Shown here: one piece after another, positions 24,633 through 32,398 of the stretch
Numbering within the stretch: position 1 is the stretch's first letter
How the letters are laid out: each line of letters opens with the position of its first letter
The notes under the pieces: generated by a model
What the model saw: the letters and a program-made list of their open reading frames with translations, nothing else
What the model was told of the DNA's origin: nothing
Database searches by the model: none
Assembly: GCF_003628755.1 (NCBI RefSeq)
Contig: NZ_CP029256.1
Coordinates: 2,251,585-2,315,584, forward strand
Source of the DNA: Christensenella minuta
GTDB lineage: Bacteria > Bacillota > Clostridia > Christensenellales > Christensenellaceae
Direction: 5' to 3'
Length of the DNA: 64,000 bases
Position numbers and translations under genes: made by a program

Positions 24633-27236
24633 TTGAAGACAGAAAAATTCAACATCACCGGGATGACCTGCGCGGCGTGCCAGGCCAACATCACCCGCAC
24701 CGTACAAAAGCTTGACGGCGTGAGCGATGTGGACGTCAGCCTGCTAGCGAACCGCATGACGGTCACCTATGACGAAGCCAAACTGACCCCGGAAAACATC
24801 ATAGAAGCCGTGGAGGGCGTGGGCTATGGCGCTTCCCTGCCCGGCGGCGCTGCGGAAAACGCGGCGGGCGGCTTCCGCAGCGAATGGGAGGCCCGGCAAA
24901 AGCTCGCCGACGAGGGCCGCGAGAGCATGAAGCGGCGGCTCATTTCCTCCATCATTCTGCTGATCCCACTGATGTATGTGGCGATGGGGCCGATGATGGG
25001 GCTTCCCGCGCCCGATTTTCTGGTGGGAATGGAAAATTCGCTGATCTCGGCGCTGACGCAGCTTCTAATCACCATACCGATCATCGTCATCAACGGGCAT
25101 TTCTTTCAAAACGGACTCAAGGCGCTCATTGCCCGCGCCCCCAATATGGACTCGCTGGTAGCGGTCGGCTCGGGCGCGTCGCTTGTTTACGGAATTTTTG
25201 CCATGTACCGCATGGCCTACGGTCTCGGCCACGGGAATATGGCGCTGGTGCACGAATATGCGCACGCGCTGTATTTTGAATCGGCGGCCATGATCCTGAC
25301 GCTGGTCACCGTGGGAAAATATCTTGAGGCGCGTTCCAAATCCAAAACCTCGGACGCGCTCGGCAAGCTCGTCGACCTTGCGCCGAAAACGGCGTCCGTC
25401 ATCCGCGGCGGCGAAGAACTTGTGATCCCAGCGGAGCAGGTCCAGACCGACGATATCGTCGTCATCCGCCCGGGCGAAAGCATCCCTGTGGACGGCGTCG
25501 TCACCGAAGGCTATGGCTATGTGGACCAGGCCGCCATCACCGGGGAAAGCATCCCTGTGGAAAAGAACCCCGGCGACACCGTCATTTCGGCAACGATCAA
25601 TAAAAACGGGACGTTCCGGTTCCAAGCGTCCAAAGTGGGCGAGGATACGACGCTCGCGCAGATCATCCGGCTGGTGGATGAAGCGGGGAATTCCAAGGCG
25701 CCGATCGCGCGCCTTGCGGACCGTGTGAGCGGCATCTTCGTGCCCGTCGTCATCGGTATTGCCATTGTGACGGTTATCGTATGGCTAATCGCGGGGCAGA
25801 ACTTTGAATTTGCCTTTTCCAACGCCATTTCCGTGCTGGTCATTTCGTGTCCGTGCGCGCTGGGGCTGGCAACGCCGGTCGCCATCATGGTGGGTACCGG
25901 GAAAGCCGCCGAGCAGGGAATCCTGATTAAATCGGCGGAAAGCCTCGAGAACCTGCATTCTATAGATACAATCGTGCTCGACAAAACCGGAACCATCACC
26001 TCCGGCCACCCGTCGGTTACGGATATCGTGATGCTTGACACGTCCCTCACGGAGCAAGAATTCCTTACGCAGGCCGCGGCGGCGGAAGCCGGGAGCGAAC
26101 ATCCGCTTGCGCAGGCAGTGGTGGAAAAAGCGCGGGAAACGGGGCTTTCCATCCCCCGCGCTGAAGAATTCGAGGCACAGGCGGGGCGCGGCATCCGCGC
26201 GCTGGTGGACGGACGGCGTTATGTGGCGGGCAACCTCGCCTTTATGGAGGAATCCGGCCTCGCCGAAAACGCACAGGCAAAAGAAGCCGCACACCGCCTC
26301 GCGGGCGAGGGCAAAACGCCTCTGCTGTTCGCGGCGGACGGCGCCCTTCTCGGGGTGATCGCCGTGGCGGACACCATCCGCGAAGACAGCCGCGCGGCCA
26401 TCGAACGGTTCCGCAAGATGGGCCTGCACGTCGTGATGCTGACGGGCGACAACCGCATAACCGCGGAAGCCATCCGCAAAGAGATCGGCGTGGAGGAAGC
26501 CATCGCGGACGTATTGCCCGCAGATAAGGAAGCGAGCGTGCGCGCGTTGCAGGAAAAAGGCCACAAGGTCGCTATGGTCGGCGACGGTGTGAACGACGCG
26601 CCCGCGCTTACCCGTGCGGATATCGGCATCGCTATCGGCGCGGGCACGGATATTGCCATCGAGTCGGCAGACGTGGTGCTGATGAAGGATTCCCTGTTCG
26701 ATGTGGCGGCGGCCATCGACCTCAGCAAGGCGGTGGTACGCAACATCCACCAGAACCTGTTTTGGGCCTTCTTCTACAATGTCCTCGGCATCCCGCTCGC
26801 GGCGGGCGCGTTGTTCCCGGCGTTCGGTATCCGCCTGAGCCCGATGATCGGCTCCGCCGCCATGAGCCTGAGCTCCGTGTGCGTCGTGCTGAACGCGCTG
26901 CGGCTGCGGCTGTTCAAGGACAAGAACAACACGGCCAGGATTGCCGCGCCGGACCCGGCTGCGGAGGAGATACAAAATACCGGCACAAACGTGCCGGAAC
27001 GCAAGAAAGGACAAAATGAAATGAAAAAAATACTGACGATTGACGGAATGATGTGCGCGCACTGCCAGATGAATGTGCAGAAAACGCTCTTGGCGCTCGA
27101 TGGCGTTACGGACGCGGCCGTTGACCTTGAAAAGAAGCAGGCCGCCGTTACCCTTTCCACGGACGTTCCCGAGCAGGTATTCCGGGACGCTGTTGCGGAC
27201 GCGGGCTATACGCTCGTAAGCTGCGAAAGCGCCTAA
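24633..27236 (+). CDS. copA: Cu(I)-exporting P-type ATPase with C-terminal CopZ domain
   Basis: An 867-residue P1B ATPase. It has an N-terminal heavy-metal domain (GMTCAAC, Cys13 and Cys16), two leader spans, an actuator domain with TGESIPVEK, the membrane copper site CPC (about residue 406), phosphorylated Asp in DKTGTITSG (about 449), the HP motif (SEHPLAQ) and hinge motif GDGVNDAPALTRAD. Unusually, after a 40-residue linker there is a second metal domain, MKKILTIDGMMCAHC (residues 797-867), equivalent to a whole CopZ chaperone. That segment begins with an ATG at 27021 preceded by AAAGGAC, so a separate 71-aa CopZ may be translated. The main start is TTG after GGAGGGG. Co-transcribed with csoR. 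Confidence 0.95.
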   Translation: MKTEKFNITGMTCAACQANITRTVQKLDGVSDVDVSLLANRMTVTYDEAKLTPENIIEAVEGVGYGASLPGGAAENAAGGFRSEWEARQKLADEGRESMKRRLISSIILLIPLMYVAMGPMMGLPAPDFLVGMENSLISALTQLLITIPIIVINGHFFQNGLKALIARAPNMDSLVAVGSGASLVYGIFAMYRMAYGLGHGNMALVHEYAHALYFESAAMILTLVTVGKYLEARSKSKTSDALGKLVDLAPKTASVIRGGEELVIPAEQVQTDDIVVIRPGESIPVDGVVTEGYGYVDQAAITGESIPVEKNPGDTVISATINKNGTFRFQASKVGEDTTLAQIIRLVDEAGNSKAPIARLADRVSGIFVPVVIGIAIVTVIVWLIAGQNFEFAFSNAISVLVISCPCALGLATPVAIMVGTGKAAEQGILIKSAESLENLHSIDTIVLDKTGTITSGHPSVTDIVMLDTSLTEQEFLTQAAAAEAGSEHPLAQAVVEKARETGLSIPRAEEFEAQAGRGIRALVDGRRYVAGNLAFMEESGLAENAQAKEAAHRLAGEGKTPLLFAADGALLGVIAVADTIREDSRAAIERFRKMGLHVVMLTGDNRITAEAIRKEIGVEEAIADVLPADKEASVRALQEKGHKVAMVGDGVNDAPALTRADIGIAIGAGTDIAIESADVVLMKDSLFDVAAAIDLSKAVVRNIHQNLFWAFFYNVLGIPLAAGALFPAFGIRLSPMIGSAAMSLSSVCVVLNALRLRLFKDKNNTARIAAPDPAAEEIQNTGTNVPERKKGQNEMKKILTIDGMMCAHCQMNVQKTLLALDGVTDAAVDLEKKQAAVTLSTDVPEQVFRDAVADAGYTLVSCESA

Positions 27237-27252
27237 ACCGCAAACCGCAGGG

Positions 27253-27284
27253 CCGGGACGGATAAAATGATCCGTCCCGGTTTT
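27253..27284 (+). terminator. Terminator of the csoR-copA operon
   Basis: CCGGGACGGAT, loop AAAATG, ATCCGTCCCGG (11 perfect pairs), then TTTT, 16 nt after the copA stop. Confidence 0.85.
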
Positions 27285-27372
27285 GGGTTCCCTGTCTATG
27301 CGGGGGTCCGCCGAGGTGTGGCAGGCGCCTTGTAACCTGCCCGGGGGATCCGTCCTCAGGCTCCCCTGCGGC

Positions 27373-27420
27373 AAAAAATCCGAACCGCAGCCGGCCGGCA
27401 CTGGGTTCGGATTTTATTTG
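27373..27420 (-). terminator. Terminator of the alcohol dehydrogenase-methyltransferase operon
   Basis: AAAATCCGAACC (27375-27386) pairs with GGTTCGGATTTT (27404-27415). A/T runs flank both sides, so it can act bidirectionally; it closes the minus-strand operon whose last stop is at 27454. Confidence 0.75.
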
Positions 27421-27453
27421 CAGTAAATAAACAATCCGTTTCAATTCTTTCAC

Positions 27454-28089
27454 TTACGCTTCATTGGTATAGCATTCGTAGCGAAACCACCTCACGGGGT
27501 GTCCCCTGCGGAACAGCAGGCGGAAAACGCCGGTCTCCGTCAATAGCTCGCGGCATACGGGGTTCAGGTAAATGAAGTATACCTTCCGCGGCTTCCTTGC
27601 GATGCTGCACAGGATGTAATTAAGCATCTTGCGGAACACAGCCGCGGGAAAGGAATTAAACACGTAAAAATAGTTGTAGGCGTCGTAGTGCTCGAATACC
27701 GCGGCATCGTCCTGCAGAACCCTGCAGCGCTCAAGGCCGAGCGCCGCGAAGTTTTCATGCGCCGTCCGGCACAGCTCCGCCGACAGGTCGATTCCGTCGA
27801 TCTGCCGGAATGGGAAGGCGCTCATCAGGTGCATTGCTTTTCCTTTCCCGCAGCCGATGTCTATGATCGCGTCCTCTTTTTCCACCGGCAGACGTTTCAG
27901 CACTTCGCGCAGGCCGTCGGTAGAGGGCTGGTAGCGGTTCCCGCGGGCAGGATCGAAGCCCGCCTGTTCAGGTTCTTCCCAAAGGGAGAAATCGACCCCC
28001 AGCCGTTCGTCTTCCTTTTTCCCGCGCTTCATCCACAGATTGCGCAGGACCCCATACGCCTTGCTTTTTTTTATTGCTGTAAAATCCAT
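27454..28089 (-). CDS. Class I SAM-dependent methyltransferase
   Basis: A 211-residue protein with the SAM-binding motif IIDIGCGKGKAMHLM (about residues 95-110), acidic loop (GIDLSAELC) and a motif II-like segment (YNYFYVFNSFP). The C-terminus is basic (FRLLFRRGHPVRWFRYEC). The substrate cannot be named. It is the last gene of the run starting with the iron alcohol dehydrogenase, 18 nt after the second flavodoxin, and is followed by a terminator. Confidence 0.85.
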   Translation of the reverse strand: MDFTAIKKSKAYGVLRNLWMKRGKKEDERLGVDFSLWEEPEQAGFDPARGNRYQPSTDGLREVLKRLPVEKEDAIIDIGCGKGKAMHLMSAFPFRQIDGIDLSAELCRTAHENFAALGLERCRVLQDDAAVFEHYDAYNYFYVFNSFPAAVFRKMLNYILCSIARKPRKVYFIYLNPVCRELLTETGVFRLLFRRGHPVRWFRYECYTNEA

Positions 28090-28107
28090 TGGCCTCCTCC
28101 GAACGGT

Positions 28108-28626
28108 TCAGCGTATCATGCCGATCCTGCGGAGCCATTTGCCGGTCTGCCGTTTCACGGCCCCCGTTTTCGCCTTTGGTCCATACGCCTCAAAAGCGCT
28201 CAATACGCGGGCCTGCGGGCACAGGCGGGCGACCGTCCCGCAAAGCTCCTCGATTCCGCTGCCGCCGTATGTGCAGAACGGCACGACTATCCTGCCCGCC
28301 AGGCCGTGCTCCGCAAGGAACGCGGCAGCCGGGGGCGCAAGCGTCCCCCACCAGTTCGGCGAACCGATAAACACCGTTTTATATGGCTTCATGCCGCCCG
28401 CCCGTTCTTTGAGCGCGGGCAGATATCCCCTTTGTATCTCCTCGCGTGCCTTTGCCACCGTCTCCTCATATGACGGCGGATAAGGCGTCCGCGGCTGTAT
28501 TTCAAACAGCGTTCCCCCGGTCTGCCGGCAGATGGCCTTTGCAATCCTGCGCGTATTTCCCGAACGTGAGAAGTATGCGACAAGGATATGCGGGTTTTGC
28601 AGTTTTCTTTTCTTCGTGAACAGCAT
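28108..28626 (-). CDS. Flavodoxin-like protein
   Basis: A 172-residue flavodoxin-fold protein with the FMN phosphate loop FSRSGNT (about 19-25), the second loop GSPNWWGTLAPP and the third PFCTYGGSG. It has a basic N-terminal extension (MLFTKKRKLQNPHI) compared with its paralogue next door, and a longer C-terminal basic tail (KTGAVKRQTGKWLRR). It should bind FMN and carry electrons for a reductase. Similarity to the upstream copy indicates tandem duplication. Confidence 0.88.
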   Translation of the reverse strand: MLFTKKRKLQNPHILVAYFSRSGNTRRIAKAICRQTGGTLFEIQPRTPYPPSYEETVAKAREEIQRGYLPALKERAGGMKPYKTVFIGSPNWWGTLAPPAAAFLAEHGLAGRIVVPFCTYGGSGIEELCGTVARLCPQARVLSAFEAYGPKAKTGAVKRQTGKWLRRIGMIR

Positions 28627-28678
28627 GGCCGTCTACTCCGCTTTCTTTCGCCTGCTTTTTTCTATACGGTCCACCGTT

Positions 28679-29164
28679 TCACCTTCGCTCCTTGAGGCTG
28701 ATCCCCCGCAGCCATGCGTCCACCTCGCCCCGCGCGCGCGGGACGCTGTTTCCATAGGCGGCAAAGCCATCCATAACCTCGCTGTCCGGGCAGAGGGCCT
28801 TTGTGTCGCGTGCCAGCCCGGCCATTCCGCCGCCGCCATGCGTGCAAAACGGCACGACGGTCTTGCCCGTAAGGTCGCAGCGTTCGAGGAACGACGCCAC
28901 CGGGGGCGCGACCGTGCTCCACCAGTTCGGCGAGCCGACAAACACAACGTCGTAAGGCCCCACATCCGCGGGTTCCCCGATTTCCGGACGGAAGCCGGCG
29001 CGTATTTCCTCTTTTGCCTGGCCGACCACCGCCTGGTAGGCGGAAGGATATGGAACTGCCGGTTTAATCTCAAACAGTGCCCCTCCCGTCTCCGTGCGGA
29101 TCAGCTCTGCAAGCTCCTCCGTATTTCCCGAATGGGAATAATATGCGATCAATATATTCTTCAT
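28679..29164 (-). CDS. Flavodoxin
   Basis: A 161-residue flavodoxin with FMN loops YSHSGNT (10-16), GSPNWWSTVAPP and PFCTHGGGG. It overlaps the tautomerase gene by four bases (ATGA), so the two are translationally coupled. The paralogue follows 52 nt downstream. Cytoplasmic electron carrier or quinone/aldehyde reductase; which one cannot be told. Confidence 0.9.
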   Translation of the reverse strand: MKNILIAYYSHSGNTEELAELIRTETGGALFEIKPAVPYPSAYQAVVGQAKEEIRAGFRPEIGEPADVGPYDVVFVGSPNWWSTVAPPVASFLERCDLTGKTVVPFCTHGGGGMAGLARDTKALCPDSEVMDGFAAYGNSVPRARGEVDAWLRGISLKERR

Positions 29165-29409
29165 ATCTGTTCTCCTCCTTTTGTGCCGTCCGGGCCTTTG
29201 GGCGCACCCGGCTCCACAAACACCGTTCCCGCGGGAATTTTCCGCATCGACTCTTCCCAGCGTTCCTTTTCGACGTCCTCCACCGATACGGAGACGTATT
29301 CCGCCCCAATGCCGAGTTCTTTTGAAACGGCCTCCCGTACGGTCAGGGCCAGCTTTGCTTTTACCGCTTTATCCCGCCCCGGAAGCATCGTAATTGCGAT
29401 GTGCGGCAT
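29161..29409 (-). CDS. Tautomerase family protein
   Basis: An 82-residue protein starting MPHIAITMLPGRD. The proline after the initiator Met is the catalytic base of the 4-oxalocrotonate tautomerase superfamily. Length and the pattern AVSKELGIGAEYVSVSVED fit. It begins right after the cupin stop and overlaps the flavodoxin start. The substrate is probably a small enol or aldehyde-derived acid. Confidence 0.88.
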   Translation of the reverse strand: MPHIAITMLPGRDKAVKAKLALTVREAVSKELGIGAEYVSVSVEDVEKERWEESMRKIPAGTVFVEPGAPKGPDGTKGGEQI

Positions 29410-29838
29410 CTACCTTTCCTCCCGTTCCAGTTTTTCGTATTCTTCGTCCGTCACCGGCTCCAGCCATTGCGCCGGGCCCATGCTGCTGTTGGTTTCGATG
29501 GAAAGGTGTACGAACCAGCTGTCCTTCGCCGCGCCGTGCCAATGCTTTACGTCCGGCGGTATCTTCACCACGTCTCCGGGGCCGAGCGGCCGGGCGGGCC
29601 TGCCTTCTTCCCGGTACCAGCCCCGCCCGCCGGTCACGAGCAATATCTGACCGCCCGGATGCCTGTGCCAGTTGTTGCGGCAGCCCGGTTCAAAGGTCAC
29701 GTTGCCGATCGGACAATTGAATCCATCGCCGCCCCCGGAAAGCATCTCAAGATAGGCCTGCCCCGTAAAATTCTTGCTGAATTCCCCGGGCAGCTTCCCG
29801 CCCCGGGGAAAAATCACACTGTTTGAAAGATCGTCCAT
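29410..29838 (-). CDS. Cupin-domain protein
   Basis: A 142-residue single cupin. Metal motif 1 is NNWHRHPGGQILLVTGGRG and motif 2 is PGDVVKIPPDVKHWHGA, with all histidines present. It belongs to the small cupins found with alcohol dehydrogenases and carboxymuconolactone decarboxylases. It sits 18 nt after the iron alcohol dehydrogenase and abuts the tautomerase. Enzymatic role unproven. Confidence 0.9.
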   Translation of the reverse strand: MDDLSNSVIFPRGGKLPGEFSKNFTGQAYLEMLSGGGDGFNCPIGNVTFEPGCRNNWHRHPGGQILLVTGGRGWYREEGRPARPLGPGDVVKIPPDVKHWHGAAKDSWFVHLSIETNSSMGPAQWLEPVTDEEYEKLEREER

Positions 29839-29856
29839 GTTTTAACCTCCGTTTTC

Positions 29857-31029
29857 TTACCGGTACGCCTTTTGGTAGATTGCCGTACAGTCCTCATGCG
29901 AAAGCTCACACGGATCAACGGCAAACAGGCCGCCCATGGTGGCGCGGGCGTTTTCGGCAAGCGTTCCGAGCTCCTCCCGCGTGATCCCATAATCGGACAT
30001 CTTAAGTTCCGCGACCCCGCAGTCCTCCTGCAGTTTCGCAAGCGCCGCAAGGAAATCCTCCGGCCTGCGCGCCGTTTCCATGCCCATCGCCCTTGCCATA
30101 CGGATGAACCGGTCCCCGCAAATGTGCTTTTCAATAAAATATCCGTAATACGCGCGGGAAAGCATGATGAGGCCCGCGCCGTGCGGAAGTTCCTGGTGGA
30201 ACGCGCTCATGGCTTGTTCCATGGAATGCTCGCTCGTACAGCACGAAAGGCTCATCACATACCCGGAGAGTGTGTTGCCGAAAGCCACCTGTCCGCGCGC
30301 CTCTAGGTCTTCCCCATTCCTTACGGCGGACGGCAGGTTTTTGGCAACCGCTTCGATGGCGGCCAGCGCCACTATGTCGCTCATGGGGTTCGCCGCCTTG
30401 GAGATATAGCATTCCGTGCTGTGGAACAGCGCGTCAAACCCCTGATATGCGGTAAATTCCGGCGGAACGGTGGTCATCAGCTCCGGATCGACGATTGCAA
30501 GCACGGGGAACAGGCTATCCATCCCGCCGCAGCCGATCTTTTCGTGGGTGTCCGGGTTGGTGACCACGCCCCACGCGTCCACCTCCGAGCCGGTCCCAGC
30601 CGTAGTGGTAATGCAAACGACGGGCAGCGGCCTGTTTTCAAGCGGTTTGTTTTTTCCCGTCGCGCCCGCCACGTAATCCCACAGGTCGCCGGGGTTTGGG
30701 GCCATCATGGCCATGATCTTTGCCGCGTCCATCACGCTGCCGCCCCCAAGCGCCACCACAAAATCGCAGCCGTTTTCCCGTGCGAACGCCGCTCCTTCCA
30801 TCACGGTGTCCTTGAACGGGTTGGCCTGCACCCTGTCGAACACCGCAGTCTCCACCCCTGCGAGGTGCAGCTGTTCTTCCGTGCGTCCAAGCGCGCCGTT
30901 TGCGCGCGCAGAGTTCCCGTTTGAAATAACGATCATAGCTTTCCTGCCCGGCATTTCCTGAATGTTGAGGTTATTCAGCTCTCCTGCGCCAAACAGCGTC
31001 CTTGTCGGTAAATACATGTGATAATTCAT
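29857..31029 (-). CDS. Iron-containing alcohol dehydrogenase
   Basis: A 390-residue group III dehydrogenase. It has the NAD(P)-binding GGGSVMDAAK motif (about 97-106) and metal ligands in GFDALFHSTECY, SEHSMEQAMSAFHQELPHG. Length is typical of BdhA/YugJ-like enzymes that reduce aldehydes or butanal. It is the first gene of a six-gene operon behind a MerR-type promoter, which suggests induction by reactive aldehydes or electrophiles. Confidence 0.95.
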   Translation of the reverse strand: MNYHMYLPTRTLFGAGELNNLNIQEMPGRKAMIVISNGNSARANGALGRTEEQLHLAGVETAVFDRVQANPFKDTVMEGAAFARENGCDFVVALGGGSVMDAAKIMAMMAPNPGDLWDYVAGATGKNKPLENRPLPVVCITTTAGTGSEVDAWGVVTNPDTHEKIGCGGMDSLFPVLAIVDPELMTTVPPEFTAYQGFDALFHSTECYISKAANPMSDIVALAAIEAVAKNLPSAVRNGEDLEARGQVAFGNTLSGYVMSLSCCTSEHSMEQAMSAFHQELPHGAGLIMLSRAYYGYFIEKHICGDRFIRMARAMGMETARRPEDFLAALAKLQEDCGVAELKMSDYGITREELGTLAENARATMGGLFAVDPCELSHEDCTAIYQKAYR

Positions 31030-31056
31030 ATCGCTTTCCTCCCTGTCTTTATTTAA

Positions 31057-31087
31057 ACTCTACTCCTTGGAGTGAACTCTAAGTCAA
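31057..31087 (-). promoter_or_regulatory. MerR/AdhR-type promoter with 19-bp spacer
   Basis: On the minus strand TTGACT (31082-31087) and TAGAGT (31057-31062) are 19 bp apart. The spacer region holds the dyad CTTAGAGTTCACTCCAAG with one mismatch. Overlong spacers with a central dyad are diagnostic of MerR-family activators, and the sequence resembles AdhR-type operators controlling alcohol dehydrogenases. No merR gene lies nearby. Confidence 0.75.
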
Positions 31088-31130
31088 GGTCCCCTTTTTG
31101 TTGTTTACAAATTGTTCATATCCATTTTTT

Positions 31131-31166
31131 CCACCAAAAACACCCCTTATCCACAGGATAAGGGGT
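31131..31166 (-). terminator. Terminator of the zinc alcohol dehydrogenase gene
   Basis: ACCCCTTATCC-TGT-GGATAAGGGGT on the minus strand (31142-31166), a perfect 11-bp stem, followed by GTTTTTGG. It separates the zinc enzyme from the iron enzyme operon. Confidence 0.8.
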
Positions 31167-31229
31167 ATTCCTTATAATGTCTAATACCTATATTCTATTA
31201 CTTTTCATGCTTTTAGGGCATCTTTCTTC

Positions 31230-32282
31230 CTACGGCTTCAGCGCAATCTTCACTACGCCGTCCGCCCCGCTTTCAAAAAGCGCGTAAGCCTCCAGCGCGC
31301 GGTCCAGCGAAAAACGGTGGGTAATCAGCGGCGTGGTATTAAGTTTTTCCCGCCGGACCAGCTCTAGGATTTTCCCGCAGGAATTGGCATCCACACCGCC
31401 CGTTTTAAAGGTCAGGTTTTTGCCGTACATATCGGGCAGGGGAAGGACCTGCGGCTTCTCATACATGGCGATCACGCATACCGTCCCGTTCGGGCGCGCC
31501 GCTTTCCACGCGGCCTCGAAGGTATCCGCTCCGCCCGCCGCTTCAAACACCACGTCCGCGCCCCGTCCCTGTGTAAGGCTGCGCGCCGCAGCGCCGGGGT
31601 CTTCCCGTGCGGGGTTCACCGTAAGGTCCGCAATCCCCATGCGCCGCGCGAGCGAGAGCCGTTCCTCGGAAATATCCGCGGCAATGATGCGGGCCGGGCG
31701 GCACAGCCGTGCGCAGGCCATCGTGCACAGGCCCGTCGGCCCCGCGCCGATCACCAGCACCGTATCTCCCTCTTCGATCCCGCCGATCCCAGCGCCCCAG
31801 TAGCCGGTGGCAAGGATATCCCCGGTGAAAAGCGCCTGTTCGTCCGTTACCCCTGCGGGGATCACATCGAGCCCATGATCGGCAAAAGGCACGCGGACAT
31901 ACTCTGCCTGCCCGCCGTCGATCCGGCAGCCAAGGGCCCAGCCGCCATATTCGTGCGTACAGTTATTGACAAACCCGCGGCGGCAAAAATAGCATTCGCC
32001 GCAGAAGGTCTCCACGTTGACCGTCACCCGGTCCCCCGCGCGGACCTTGCGCACGCCGTTCCCAATTTGCTCCACCACGCCAACCATCTCATGCCCCACG
32101 ACAACTCCGGACTTCGCACGGGGGACGCTGCCGTGCTTTATATGCAGGTCGCTCGAGCAGATGGAAGCCAGCGTCACCCGGACGATCGCATCCGTGGGCG
32201 CGTGCAGCGCCGGAACGGGCCGCTCCTTAAGCGCGAACCTTCCCTTTCCCTCAAAAACAACCGCCTTCATCGTTTGATTCAT
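31230..32282 (-). CDS. Zinc-dependent alcohol dehydrogenase (MDR superfamily)
   Basis: A 350-residue medium-chain dehydrogenase. It has a catalytic zinc Cys in ASICSSDLHIKHG and His-Glu in GHEMVG, four cysteines for the structural zinc in FCGECYFCRRGFVNNC, and a nucleotide-binding GAGPTGLC. Threonine- or sorbitol-dehydrogenase-like specificity is possible but not decided. The ATG at 32282 follows AAGGAGCG. It is transcribed alone and ends in the hairpin at 31131-31166. Confidence 0.94.
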   Translation of the reverse strand: MNQTMKAVVFEGKGRFALKERPVPALHAPTDAIVRVTLASICSSDLHIKHGSVPRAKSGVVVGHEMVGVVEQIGNGVRKVRAGDRVTVNVETFCGECYFCRRGFVNNCTHEYGGWALGCRIDGGQAEYVRVPFADHGLDVIPAGVTDEQALFTGDILATGYWGAGIGGIEEGDTVLVIGAGPTGLCTMACARLCRPARIIAADISEERLSLARRMGIADLTVNPAREDPGAAARSLTQGRGADVVFEAAGGADTFEAAWKAARPNGTVCVIAMYEKPQVLPLPDMYGKNLTFKTGGVDANSCGKILELVRREKLNTTPLITHRFSLDRALEAYALFESGADGVVKIALKP

Positions 32283-32398
32283 CTCAACGCGCTCCTTGTA
32301 AGATTTCCCTTTATTATACCGGATGCGGAACGCTTTGTCATTTCATCCCGTCCGGCGCGCCGCAACCCGTTTAAAGGGAGGAATTTCTGTTTAAAGCC

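Noticed and set aside
25785-27401. 538-codon minus-strand frame
   Set aside because: Antisense shadow of copA; the ATPase motifs decide the coding strand.
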